Shown here piece by piece: positions 47,539 to 57,706 of a stretch of 64,000 nucleotides of DNA; positions within the stretch are counted from its first letter, which is position 1, and every line of letters starts with the position of its first letter. The stretch lies in assembly GCF_000381125.1 (NCBI RefSeq), contig NZ_KB905937.1:41563-105562 (forward strand), written 5' to 3'. The translations under genes and the position numbers were made by a program. This DNA comes from Caldimonas manganoxidans ATCC BAA-369 (lineage in GTDB: Bacteria; Pseudomonadota; Gammaproteobacteria; Burkholderiales; Burkholderiaceae_C). The notes under the pieces are model-generated. The model had not been told where the DNA came from. It saw only the letters and a list, made by a program, of their open reading frames with translations, and ran no database searches.

Positions 47539-48543
47539 TCAGAACCGATGGCGCAGCCCCACAGCCACGGTGTGGCCGGCCTCGGTGGCGCGGAGCTTGT
47601 CCACCATGTACACCGCGTAGACATCGGTGCGCTTGGACAGGAAATGGTCATAGCCCAGGCTGGCCATGCGGCGCTTGGACGGGGCATCCCCGGTGGTCTG
47701 GCGCACACCCCAGGACGCCAACAGCGAGCCGGCACCGACCCGGTAGGACAGGCCGAGCTGGTAGATGTCGTCGTCCAGATCGAGCGCGGTGCGCTCCTCG
47801 ATCCGCCCGTACTGAGCGAACAGCTTGGCCGCCCCCACCGTGTAGCTGGCCCCCAGCTGATACGCCGTTTCTTTGCCAACGGTCAGGCCCTTCTTGACCT
47901 GCTGAGCCGCCACGGCCGCGGCCAGCGGCCCGCCGAAGTACAGCACATTGGCTCCGACATTGGCGCCGTTGCCCGATTCCTTCAGCGCATATTGCAGGTT
48001 CACCGTGGCAGCACCCAGGAGGCGCGGCGAGGCATAACTGATCGCATCGTTCCAGCCGGAGTCGCCCGCCAGCACGCCGGTGGCGCCGTAATAGCTGCGA
48101 ATCGACGGCGAAAAGCCGAAAGAGTCGCCAAACGGGTTGAACAGCAAAGTGGCCACGAACATCGGCGTGGCACGACGCCCCAGGTAGACACTGCCGAAGC
48201 CCCCACTGACGCCCACGTGAGCATTGCGCGCCCAAAACGTATCGCCACCGAAGCGCGCGGCCTCGCCCGTGTCGGCACGCAGAAAATGATCCAGCGTGAA
48301 CGTGGCGGCCAGCCCGCCGCCCAAATCCTCCTTGCCGCTGAACCCGATGTAGCTGGTGGTCATGCCGCCCGATTCGATCCGGCCGAGCCGTTGGCCACCG
48401 CTGGTTTGATAAGAACCGATGGCCAGATCCAGCAGGCCATACAACTGCACCGACGAGGACTGCGCCAGCGCTGCCCCGGCCCACCCAAGACCGAGCAGCG
48501 CCAGGCCGCAGGTGCGCACGATGTGACGGATATGCAATGTCAT
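47539..48543 (-). CDS. general porin, Gram-negative OmpC-like type
   Basis: 334 residues. A signal peptide (about 1-27, ending ALAQ) precedes a 16-strand outer-membrane porin: SSVQLYGLLDLAIGSYQTSG, SYIGFSGKEDLGGGLAATFT and the C-terminal Phe in VAVGLRHRF that the BAM complex reads. This is the trimeric porin type abundant in Burkholderiales. It is divergent from the hydroxylase pair at 48687. Confidence 0.93.
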   Translation of the reverse strand: MTLHIRHIVRTCGLALLGLGWAGAALAQSSSVQLYGLLDLAIGSYQTSGGQRLGRIESGGMTTSYIGFSGKEDLGGGLAATFTLDHFLRADTGEAARFGGDTFWARNAHVGVSGGFGSVYLGRRATPMFVATLLFNPFGDSFGFSPSIRSYYGATGVLAGDSGWNDAISYASPRLLGAATVNLQYALKESGNGANVGANVLYFGGPLAAAVAAQQVKKGLTVGKETAYQLGASYTVGAAKLFAQYGRIEERTALDLDDDIYQLGLSYRVGAGSLLASWGVRQTTGDAPSKRRMASLGYDHFLSKRTDVYAVYMVDKLRATEAGHTVAVGLRHRF

Positions 48544-48647
48544 GATGGAAACTCTCCAGTGGGTCGTCGAAGTTCGGACGGACCGCCTTCATGCAAAAGC
48601 CGTACCTGCACCACGATGGAGTTCAAGCTGGTGCACATGAGGCGTCC

Positions 48648-48663
48648 ACACATGTGTATACAC
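48648..48663 (+). promoter_or_regulatory. overlapping palindromes before the second hydroxylase operon
   Basis: ACACATGTGT (48648-48657) and GTGTATACAC (48654-48663) are perfect 10-bp palindromes sharing four bases. TGTATACA-type boxes are common for GntR-family regulators; a FadR-type GntR is encoded at 53570. They lie 23 bp before the 2Fe-2S subunit start. Confidence 0.45.
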
Positions 48664-48686
48664 TTTTGAATACGGATTGCCCAGCC

Positions 48687-49190
48687 ATGCAACTGCTCAT
48701 CAATGGCCGCCCGCACGAGGTGCCCGACGAGGCGGTCGATCCCTCGATGCCCCTGTTGTGGGTGCTGCGCGACGTGCTGCACCTGACCGGCACCAAATAC
48801 GGCTGCGGCATCGCCGCCTGCGGGGCCTGCACCGTGCGCTTGGACGGCCAGGCGGTGCGCTCCTGCGTCACGCCGCTGGCGTCGGTGGCCGGGCGTGCGA
48901 TCCAGACCATCGAAGGTTTGGGCACGCCGCAGGCCCCGCACCCGCTGCAAGCCGCGTGGATCGCCCACCAGGTGCCGCAATGCGGCTATTGCCAAAGCGG
49001 CATGTTGATGGCCGCCGCCGCGCTGCTGGACCGCACGCCCGAGCCCACCGAAGCGCAAATCGATGCGGCCATCAGCAATTTGTGCCGCTGCGGCACCTAT
49101 CCGCGCGTGCGCGAGGCCATCCGCACCGCGGCGGTGCAAATGCGTCCGGCCCGCACGCCGCGCCAACCGCTGAAGGTGAAATCCGCATGA
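48687..49190 (+). CDS. (2Fe-2S)-binding small subunit of molybdenum hydroxylase (IorA-like)
   Basis: 167 residues from the ATG at 48687. Cluster motifs are [14 protein letters not shown] with VRSC, and CGYCQSGML ... CRCGTYPRV. The layout equals that of isoquinoline 1-oxidoreductase alpha. It overlaps the large-subunit gene by 4 nt. It is clearly paralogous to the gene at 21228, with the same motifs and length; the C-terminus is extended by a Pro/Arg stretch. Substrate unknown. Confidence 0.9.
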   Translation: MQLLINGRPHEVPDEAVDPSMPLLWVLRDVLHLTGTKYGCGIAACGACTVRLDGQAVRSCVTPLASVAGRAIQTIEGLGTPQAPHPLQAAWIAHQVPQCGYCQSGMLMAAAALLDRTPEPTEAQIDAAISNLCRCGTYPRVREAIRTAAVQMRPARTPRQPLKVKSA

Positions 49191-51517
49191 AGCGCCGACA
49201 CTTCCTGCTCAGCGCAGCGGCCGTCGGTGGCGCCTTGGTGGTGGGCTGGGGCGCTTGGCCGGTGCGGGACCGTCTCGGCCGGCGTGGCGCCCTCGGCGCC
49301 GACGAGCGCGACATCCAGCTCAACGGCTGGATCAAGATCACCCCCGACGGCCAGGTGGTGCTGGCCATGCACCGCAGCGAGATGGGCCAGGGCGTGCACA
49401 CCGCCTTGCCGATGCTGGTGGCCGAACAGCTCGACATCGGCCTGGAACGCCTGCGGCTGGAGCAAGCCGGTCCGGAGTCGCTGTACGGCAATGTGGCGAT
49501 GTTCCTCGGGGCCTTGCCCTTCCACCCCGACGAGCGCGAACCCGGCCAAGAAACACGCCTGGTGCGCGCCGGCCGCTGGTTCGTGGCCAAGCTGGCGCGC
49601 GAGCTGGGCATCAATGTCACCGGCGGCTCCTCCAGCATTGCCGATGCCTGGGAGGTGCTGCCGCTGGCGGCGGCCACCGCGCGTGCGCAGCTGCTGGGCG
49701 CAGCAGCCCTGCAATGGCGGCTGCCGGTCGATGAGCTGCGCATCGCCGACGGCATCATCGAACATCCCTCGGGCCAGCGCGCACACTTCGGCGAGTTCGC
49801 GCGCCAGGCCGCGGCCCTGACCGTCAGCGCCCGCAACATCCGCCTCAAGCCGCGCGAACAATGGCGCTTGATCGGCCACCAGCCGCTGCGCACCGATGTG
49901 CCGGCCAAAGTGAACGGCTCGGCGGTGTTTGGCCTGGATGTCCGACCCGAGGGCGTGTTGTTCGCGGTGGTGCGCCACTGCCCGATGCTCGGTGGCAGCC
50001 CGGGCCGGGTGGATGTGGATGCCGCGCTGCGCCGCCCAGGCGTGCTGCGCGTGGTGCGCTTGCCTGCGCTGGCCGGCTCGACGGCGGCGGTGGCCGTGGT
50101 GGCGCGCAGCACCTGGCATGCGATGCAGGCCGCGCGCACGCTGGACGTGCAATGGCATCCCCCGCCACACGACCCGGCCGTGGGCCTGCTGGACACGCAG
50201 CGCATCGAGGCCGACCTGGAGCAGGCCGCCCGCCAGGCCCAGGACACCGCCGGCGGGCTGCCCTTCCATCGGCGCGGCGATGTGGATGCGGCCGAAGCGG
50301 CGGCCGCGCGCCTGCTCGAAGTCGTCTATCACGCGCCCTATCTGGCCCATGCCACGATGGAGCCGATGAACTGCACCGCCCAGGTGCGCGACGGCCGCGT
50401 CACGCTGTGGGCGCCCACCCAAGTGCCCACGTTCGCCCGCGAAGTGGCCGCGCGCGTGGCCGGGGTAGCGCCGGAGGCGGTGGAGCTGCACCTGACCTTG
50501 CTGGGGGGCGGCTTCGGGCGGCGCTTGGAGACGGACTACATCGCCCAGGCGGTCCGCATCGCGATGGAGACGGGCGGCCGCCCGGTGCAGCTGGTGTGGC
50601 CGCGTGAGGAGGACTTCAGCCACGACTTCTACCGCCCGGCCGGCGTGGCCGTGATGCGGGCGGCACTGGATGCGAGCGGTCGCCCGCAGGCCCTGCGCAT
50701 GACGGTGGCCGGCGATGCGATCACGCCGCGCTGGATCGCACGGCAGCGTCCGGCCTGGGCCACGCGCTGGGACGCGCCGGACAAAACCGCGGCCGAAGGC
50801 TTCTTTGACCTGCCCTACGAAGTGCCGCACCAGCGTATCGCTCATCGAGCCACGCGCAGCGGCGTGCCGATCGGCTACTGGCGCTCGGTGGGCCATTCGC
50901 ACCACGCGTTTTTCACCGAGTGCTTCATCGATGAGCTGGCCCATGCCGCCGGCCAAGACCCGCTGGCCTTTCGTCTGAGCCTGCTGGCACGGCATCCGCG
51001 CCATGCGGAGGTGCTCAAGCTGGCCGCCGACAAGGCCCAGTGGGACCGCCCGCTGCCGGCCGGCCGCGCCCGTGGCCTGGCCCTGCACGAAAGCTTCGGC
51101 TCCATCGTCGCCGAAGTGATGGAAATCTCGCAGGAAGCCGGCCGCCCGCGCGTGCACCGCGTGGTCTGCGCGATCGATTGCGGCACCGTGGTGCACCCCG
51201 GCATCGTGGCCCAGCAAATGGAAGGCGGGGTGATCTTCGGGCTGAGCGCCGCGCTGTATGGGCGGGTGGACATCCGCGGCGGCGAGGTGCTGCAGAAGAA
51301 CTTCGACACGGCTCGACTGCTGTCGCTGGCCGAAACCCCCGTGATCGAAACCCACATCGTGCCCAGCCACCGGCCACCGGCCGGCGTGGGCGAACCCGGC
51401 ACGCCGCCGGCGGCGCCAGCGCTGCTCAACGCCTGGTTTGCATTGACCGGCCAGCGGGTGCGGCGCTTGCCTCTGCTGGCCCAGGCGCCCGAGGCGCTCA
51501 GCGCCGCGCCGCGTTGA
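49187..51517 (+). CDS. molybdopterin-binding large subunit of molybdenum hydroxylase (IorB-like), intact
   Basis: 776 residues, unbroken, unlike its paralogue at 18966. The N-terminus [20 protein letters not shown] is a Tat-type signal. Motifs are [37 protein letters not shown] and, near the end, [13 protein letters not shown] with the catalytic Glu. The enzyme is expected to hydroxylate a heterocycle or aldehyde in the periplasm with electrons leaving through the 2Fe-2S subunit. No chaperone gene is adjacent; xdhC at 17940 could serve. The last 20 bp overlap the end of pyrF tail to tail. Confidence 0.92.
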   Translation: MKRRHFLLSAAAVGGALVVGWGAWPVRDRLGRRGALGADERDIQLNGWIKITPDGQVVLAMHRSEMGQGVHTALPMLVAEQLDIGLERLRLEQAGPESLYGNVAMFLGALPFHPDEREPGQETRLVRAGRWFVAKLARELGINVTGGSSSIADAWEVLPLAAATARAQLLGAAALQWRLPVDELRIADGIIEHPSGQRAHFGEFARQAAALTVSARNIRLKPREQWRLIGHQPLRTDVPAKVNGSAVFGLDVRPEGVLFAVVRHCPMLGGSPGRVDVDAALRRPGVLRVVRLPALAGSTAAVAVVARSTWHAMQAARTLDVQWHPPPHDPAVGLLDTQRIEADLEQAARQAQDTAGGLPFHRRGDVDAAEAAAARLLEVVYHAPYLAHATMEPMNCTAQVRDGRVTLWAPTQVPTFAREVAARVAGVAPEAVELHLTLLGGGFGRRLETDYIAQAVRIAMETGGRPVQLVWPREEDFSHDFYRPAGVAVMRAALDASGRPQALRMTVAGDAITPRWIARQRPAWATRWDAPDKTAAEGFFDLPYEVPHQRIAHRATRSGVPIGYWRSVGHSHHAFFTECFIDELAHAAGQDPLAFRLSLLARHPRHAEVLKLAADKAQWDRPLPAGRARGLALHESFGSIVAEVMEISQEAGRPRVHRVVCAIDCGTVVHPGIVAQQMEGGVIFGLSAALYGRVDIRGGEVLQKNFDTARLLSLAETPVIETHIVPSHRPPAGVGEPGTPPAAPALLNAWFALTGQRVRRLPLLAQAPEALSAAPR

Positions 51518-52337
51518 GCTCGCTGCGCAGGGCCAGTGCCGCGCGCCGGGCGGCACTGGCGAAGTCCGGGCCGCTGCTGGCGTACAGCACGCTGCGGCCG
51601 ACGTTGACCACCACCAAGCCCGTGATGCGGCCCTCGCTCTCGCGATAGCCGGCTTTCACGGTGGCCGTGGCATCGCCCCCTTGGGCGCCCACGCCGGGAA
51701 TCAGCAAGGGCACGGTGGGCGCCAACTCGCGCACGCGCGCGATCTCCGCCGGATAAGTGGCCCCCACCACCAAGCCGAGCTGGCCCGTGCGATTCCACGG
51801 CCCCTGGGCCAAACGGGCCACATGCTCGTACAGCCGCGGCTGCCCCTCCAGCTCGGCCAGGCGCTGGTTTTGCAAGTCCGCCCCGCCGGCATTGGAGGTG
51901 CGGCACAGCAAGATCGCCCCCTTGTCCGGGTAGCGCAAATATGGCTCGATGGAATCGAAGCCCATGAAGGGCGACAGCGTGACCGCATCGGCCCCATAGC
52001 GCTCAAAGGCTTCACGGGCGTATTGTTCGGCCGTGGAGCCGATGTCGCCCCGCTTGGCATCCAGGATCACCGGCACCTGCGGGGCCACTTGGCGGATATA
52101 GGCCATCAGCCGCTCGAGCTGGTCTTCGGCGCGGTGTGCGGCGAAGTAGGCGATCTGCGGCTTGTAGGCGATCACCAGATCGCGCGTGGCCTCGACGATG
52201 GCCGCGCAGAAATCAAAGATGCGCGAGGGCTGGCCGCGCCAGGGCGCGGGGAACTTGGCCACATCGGGGTCCAGCCCCACGCACAAGAGCGAGTCGTTGA
52301 GGCGTTCGGCCGCGTGGAGCTGATCGATGAAAGACAT
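51498..52337 (-). CDS. pyrF: orotidine 5'-phosphate decarboxylase
   Basis: 279 residues, the longer type 2 OMP decarboxylase, which makes UMP. The catalytic Asp/Lys/Asp tetrad lies in [32 protein letters not shown] near the start and PGVGAQGGD near the end are also diagnostic. It lies 21 nt after the TRAP binding-protein gene in the same direction and may be co-transcribed with it. Confidence 0.95.
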   Translation of the reverse strand: MSFIDQLHAAERLNDSLLCVGLDPDVAKFPAPWRGQPSRIFDFCAAIVEATRDLVIAYKPQIAYFAAHRAEDQLERLMAYIRQVAPQVPVILDAKRGDIGSTAEQYAREAFERYGADAVTLSPFMGFDSIEPYLRYPDKGAILLCRTSNAGGADLQNQRLAELEGQPRLYEHVARLAQGPWNRTGQLGLVVGATYPAEIARVRELAPTVPLLIPGVGAQGGDATATVKAGYRESEGRITGLVVVNVGRSVLYASSGPDFASAARRAALALRSELNAARR

Positions 52338-52358
52338 GCCCCCGATTGTAAAAGCGCC

Positions 52359-53390
52359 CTACTTGCCGCCGTACTTGGCCAGCAGGTCGCGCGCGTCTTG
52401 CAGCAGCACCTTGCCATTGGCGCCGCGCTTGTCCATGTCGGCCACCCATTCGTCATACAGAGAGGCCGAGGCCGCGATCCAGTGGTCCAGCTCGCTGGCC
52501 GGCACGGTATAGAACGTGTTGCCCCGATCGACGGCGGCCTTGCGCCCGGCGGCCTTGCTGTCGTCCCAGATCTGACCGATCTGCTTGGACAGTGCCAAGC
52601 CGCTGTTGCGATCGATCACGGCCTTCAGCTCGGGGCTCAGGCTGTCGTATTTCGCCTGGTTCATGCCGAAGATGAACACCGCCGAATACAGCGCCGGCTT
52701 GGCCGCATCGGTCTCGGAGTGGAACTTCACCATCTCGTGCAGGCGCAACGAGGGCATCACTTCCCAAGGCAGCAAGAAGCCATCGATCACGCCCTTGCTC
52801 ACCGCTTCGGGAATGGCCGGCAGCGGCATGCCCACCGGCGTGGCGCCCAGCTTGCTCAGCAGCTTGTTGGTCTGCCGCGTGGGCGCGCGCATCTTCAGGC
52901 CCTTGAAGTCGGCCAGCGTGCGCACCGGTCGCTCGCGGGTGTGCACATAGCCCTGGTCATGCACCCACACGGCCAGAATCTTGGTGCCGGGGAATTCCTT
53001 CAGCGCATGCTTTTGCAGATAGTCCCAGGCCGCTTGCGCGCCGGACTCGGCCGAACGCGTCATGAAAGGCAGCTCGAACACCTCCATCATCGGAAAACGC
53101 CCGGCGGTATAGCCCGGCAGGGTGATGATCAAATCAGCCACGCCATCGCGCACCTGGTCCACCAGTTGCGGCGGCGTGCCGCCCAGGGACATGGCCGGGA
53201 AGATCTGGCACTTCAAGCGGTTGTTCGAATCCGCCGCGATCTTGTCGCACCACGGCGTGATCACGCGCTGCGAGGCCATGGCCTGGGTGTTCCAGATGTG
53301 GTGGAACTTCAGCGTCACTTCCTGGGCCGAGGCGCCGAGCGCGACCATCCAGGCCAGCGCGCTCAGGCCCCAACGTATCGCTCGTTTCAT
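52359..53390 (-). CDS. TRAP transporter substrate-binding protein (DctP-like), orphan
   Basis: 343 residues. A signal peptide (about 1-23, ending GASAQ) precedes a DctP fold: EVTLKFHHIWNTQAMASQRV, the conserved Arg-bearing GLKMRAPTRQ for the carboxylate ligand, and GVIDGFLLPWEVM. No DctQ or DctM membrane genes are near, so the partner must be encoded elsewhere or the protein has another role. It is divergent from the GntR gene, which may control it. Confidence 0.9.
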   Translation of the reverse strand: MKRAIRWGLSALAWMVALGASAQEVTLKFHHIWNTQAMASQRVITPWCDKIAADSNNRLKCQIFPAMSLGGTPPQLVDQVRDGVADLIITLPGYTAGRFPMMEVFELPFMTRSAESGAQAAWDYLQKHALKEFPGTKILAVWVHDQGYVHTRERPVRTLADFKGLKMRAPTRQTNKLLSKLGATPVGMPLPAIPEAVSKGVIDGFLLPWEVMPSLRLHEMVKFHSETDAAKPALYSAVFIFGMNQAKYDSLSPELKAVIDRNSGLALSKQIGQIWDDSKAAGRKAAVDRGNTFYTVPASELDHWIAASASLYDEWVADMDKRGANGKVLLQDARDLLAKYGGK

Positions 53391-53536
53391 GGGGCGTCTC
53401 CGTCGAGAGGAATGAAAGGGAAGCCTTCATCCTAGGCAGCGGCCCCGGCGGCCACACTGGGACAAACCGGGAGAACCGGCCACATCGGTGCGACCAGCGC
53501 CCGCGCCAGGCTGCTGCAAAGGGACTCGCAGCGGCC

Positions 53537-53554
53537 TACAATCATCCGACGATT
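53537..53554 (+). promoter_or_regulatory. -10 box and adjoining dyad of the gntR promoter
   Basis: TACAAT (53537-53542) is a good -10. It is overlapped by AATCATC-C-GACGATT (53540-53554), a 15-bp dyad with one mismatch per arm pair, placed over the likely transcription start. This suits autorepression by the GntR protein. Confidence 0.45.
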
Positions 53555-53569
53555 TTGCCTGCGCCTGCC

Positions 53570-54280
53570 GTGGATACGCCCACCTTGCCTCGACGCTCCC
53601 TCGTGGACGTGGCCGTTGATGCGATGCGCCAACGGCTCGAACGCGGCGTCTGGCGCGTGGGCGAACGCATCCCGATCGAGCCGGAGCTGGCCGCCGAGTT
53701 GGGCATGAGCCGCAACACCGTGCGCGAAGCGGTGCGGGTGCTGGCCTACAGCGGGTTGCTGGAAGTGCGCCAAGGCGACGGCACCTATGTGCGCTCGGCG
53801 GTGGACACCACCGACATGGCGCATGGCCTGAGCGGCGCGTCCTTGCGCGAGCATCTGGAAGTGCGCGCGATGCTGGAGGTGGAAGCCGCCCGGCTGGCCG
53901 CTCAGCGCCGCACCCCCGAGGACTTGGAGCGCATCTTCGCGGCCCTGGCATTGCGCGGCGAACGCCCCGACCGGCGGCGCCGCGAGGTCTTCATCGAGCA
54001 TGACCTGGCCTTCCACCGGGCCATCGTCGATGCCGCGCACAACCCGGCCCTGGCCAAGCTCTATGGCTTCTTCTCGCGTGCCGTGCGGGCCACGCTCAAG
54101 GGCATGATGTCTCGGCCCGATCTGCCCGAGCCCGATTACGCCGCCCATGTGGCCGTGGCCGAAGCCGTCGCCCAGCGCGACCCCGAAGGCGCGGCCCGCG
54201 CTGCTCGCGAACTGCTGCAGCCCATTCTCGACGCGCTCGACCCGCTGCCGCCTGCGCCGCCCCCATCCACGCAACGCTGA
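53570..54280 (+). CDS. FadR-type GntR-family regulator
   Basis: About 236 residues. An N-terminal winged helix (about 8-72; GERIPIEPELAAELGMSRNT, VREAVRVLAYSGLLEVRQGD) precedes an all-helical FCD ligand domain (about 85-215) with the Asp/His metal-site pattern (EHDLAFHRAIVDAAHN ... AHVAVAEAV). I prefer the GTG at 53570; a TTG at 53555 would add five residues but sits right at the proposed transcription start. The MFS gene follows after 3 nt, making an operon. Confidence 0.88.
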   Translation: MDTPTLPRRSLVDVAVDAMRQRLERGVWRVGERIPIEPELAAELGMSRNTVREAVRVLAYSGLLEVRQGDGTYVRSAVDTTDMAHGLSGASLREHLEVRAMLEVEAARLAAQRRTPEDLERIFAALALRGERPDRRRREVFIEHDLAFHRAIVDAAHNPALAKLYGFFSRAVRATLKGMMSRPDLPEPDYAAHVAVAEAVAQRDPEGAARAARELLQPILDALDPLPPAPPPSTQR

Positions 54281-54283
54281 GCC

Positions 54284-55465
54284 TTGTCCGCACCAACCCG
54301 TCCCGCCGCGTCCCTGGGCCTGCTGATCGCCGGGCTCGTGCTCGTCAGCCTCAATCTGCGCCCGGCGCTGTCCAGCGTCTCGCCAGTGCTGGCCTGGATT
54401 CAGGCCAGCCTGGGCCTGTCGGCCACCGCCGCGGGCCTGCTGACCACGTTGCCCGTGCTGTGCCTGGGTCTGTTCGCGCCGCTGGCTCCTCGCCTGGCTG
54501 GCCGCTGGGGCAGTGAGCGCACCGTCTTCGTCGTGCTGCTGGTGCTGGCCGCCGGCACGGCCTTGCGGGCCGTGCTGGGCGCCGGCGGGCTGTTCCTCGG
54601 CGCTTTGCTGGCCGGGGCCTCCATCGGCATCATCGGCGTGCTGTTGCCCAGCCTGATCAAACGCGATTTCCCGCAGCACATCGGCCCCATGATGGGGCTG
54701 TACACCATGGCACTGTGTCTGGGGGCGGCCCTGGCCGCCGGGGCGACGGTGCCGCTCATGCAGGCCTTTGGCGGCAGCTGGCGCGCCGCGCTGGCCGCCT
54801 GGGCCGTGCTCGCGCTGATTGCCGCGGCGCTGTGGTGGCCTCAGGTGCGCCAGCCGGCCGGTGCCGCCCCGGCACCGCCGGGCGCGCCGCTGTGGGGCGA
54901 CCGGCTGGCCTGGGCCGTCACGCTGTACATGGGGCTGCAATCGGCCCTGGCCTATTGTGTGTTCGGCTGGCTGGCCCCCCTCCTGAGCGCCCGCGGCGTG
55001 GAGCCCCTGCACGCGGGCCTAGTGGTCTCGGTGTCGGTGCTGGTGCAACTGCTGACCGCCTTCACCGGGCCCTGGCTGGCCATGCGTTGGGGCACCGATC
55101 AGCGCCCCACGCTGCTGCTGATGCTGGGGCTGGCGCTGGCCGGCTGGTGGGGCTGTGTGGCCGGCCCGCTGGACGGCCTGTGGCTGTGGGCCGTGCTCCA
55201 GGGCCTGGGGCAGGGCGGGCAGTTCAGCGTGGCGCTGCTGCTCATCGTGCTGCGCTCGCCCGATGCCCCCACGGCGGCCAGGCTGTCGGGCATGTCCCAG
55301 GGCGTGGGCTACGGCCTGGCCGCGCTGGGCCCCTTGGCCCTGGGCTTCAGCCACGACCTGCTGGGCGATTGGTCGGCCGCTGGGCCACTGTTCACGGCCA
55401 TCACGCTGGGCGCGGCCGCAGCCGGATGGTTCGCCGCCCAGCACCGCTGGGTCAGCGCCCGCTGA
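54284..55465 (+). CDS. MFS transporter, CynX/NimT type
   Basis: 393 residues with about 12 hydrophobic helices; the start is a TTG at 54284 (MSAPTRPAASLGLLIAGLVL). LVSLNLRPALSSVSPVLAWI and the central GASIGIIGVLLPSLIKRDFP are typical of the CynX/NimT (cyanate/2-nitroimidazole) transporter group. It lies 3 nt after the GntR gene, so that regulator probably governs it. The substrate is not predictable. Confidence 0.85.
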   Translation: MSAPTRPAASLGLLIAGLVLVSLNLRPALSSVSPVLAWIQASLGLSATAAGLLTTLPVLCLGLFAPLAPRLAGRWGSERTVFVVLLVLAAGTALRAVLGAGGLFLGALLAGASIGIIGVLLPSLIKRDFPQHIGPMMGLYTMALCLGAALAAGATVPLMQAFGGSWRAALAAWAVLALIAAALWWPQVRQPAGAAPAPPGAPLWGDRLAWAVTLYMGLQSALAYCVFGWLAPLLSARGVEPLHAGLVVSVSVLVQLLTAFTGPWLAMRWGTDQRPTLLLMLGLALAGWWGCVAGPLDGLWLWAVLQGLGQGGQFSVALLLIVLRSPDAPTAARLSGMSQGVGYGLAALGPLALGFSHDLLGDWSAAGPLFTAITLGAAAAGWFAAQHRWVSAR

Positions 55466-55474
55466 GCCCGCGCC

Positions 55475-56884
<1,410 letters not shown>

Positions 56885-57011
56885 TTAGGCGCCGCGTGCA
56901 GGGGCTGCGGCCGCAGCGCTCGCCGGCCTTGCGCCCAGGGGTCTTGCGAAGCGGCCCAGCGCCTCCCTGTTCGAGGGGGCGCGTCAGCCCACGCCCTCCA
57001 GGCGCGCTCGC

Positions 57012-57017
57012 TAGAAT
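57012..57017 (+). promoter_or_regulatory. putative -10 box of the glutathione transferase gene
   Basis: TAGAAT lies 31 bp before the ATG at 57049 in the purB/GST divergent gap. No clear -35 is seen. Confidence 0.3.
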
Positions 57018-57048
57018 CGCTTGCCAAACACGTCTGACAAGCCCCCCT

Positions 57049-57669
57049 ATGAAACTGATCGGATCGCTGACCAGCCCCTACGTGCGCAAAGTGCGCATCG
57101 TGATGGCCGAAAAAAAGCTCGACTATCGCCTGGAACTGGAAGACGTCTGGTCGGCCGACACCCGTATCTCGGCCTCCAACCCTCTGGGCAAGGTGCCTTG
57201 CCTGGTGATGGAAGGCGGTGAGGCCGTGTTCGATTCGCGCGTCATCGTCGAATACGTGGACACGCTGTCCCCCGTGGGCCGCTTGATCCCGGCCTCGGGC
57301 CGCGAGCGGGTGGAGGTACGCACCTGGGAAGCGCTGGCCGACGGCTTGCTCGACGCCAGCATCGCGGTGCGGTTGGAGCAAACCTGGCCCGGCCGCACCG
57401 AGGCGCAACGCAGTCAAGCCTGGATCGATCGCCATCTGGCCAAAGTCCACGCCGCCTTGAAAGCCATGAGCCTGGGCTTGGGTGAGAAGGCCTGGTGCAG
57501 CGGCAACCATTTCTCCCTGGCCGACATCGCCACCGGTGTGGCCCTGGGCTATCTCGAGTTCCGCTTCCCCCACATCGACTGGCGAGAGCCTTACCCCAAC
57601 CTCGCGCGTCTGTACGACAAGCTGGCCCAGCGCCAGAGCTTCATCGACACCGCCCCGCCGACAACCTGA
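57049..57669 (+). CDS. glutathione S-transferase family protein
   Basis: 206 residues. The thioredoxin-like N-domain (about 1-78) has SPYVRKVRI, NPLGKVPCLV (cis-Pro) and FDSRVIVEYVD (glutathione gamma-glutamyl contact). The helical C-domain follows, with FSLADIATGVALGYLEFRFP. It resembles E. coli YibF. The physiological substrate is unknown. Confidence 0.92.
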   Translation: MKLIGSLTSPYVRKVRIVMAEKKLDYRLELEDVWSADTRISASNPLGKVPCLVMEGGEAVFDSRVIVEYVDTLSPVGRLIPASGRERVEVRTWEALADGLLDASIAVRLEQTWPGRTEAQRSQAWIDRHLAKVHAALKAMSLGLGEKAWCSGNHFSLADIATGVALGYLEFRFPHIDWREPYPNLARLYDKLAQRQSFIDTAPPTT

Positions 57670-57706
57670 ACGCGTGCGCCGCGGGGCCGCACCCCCAGCG
57701 CGGTTC

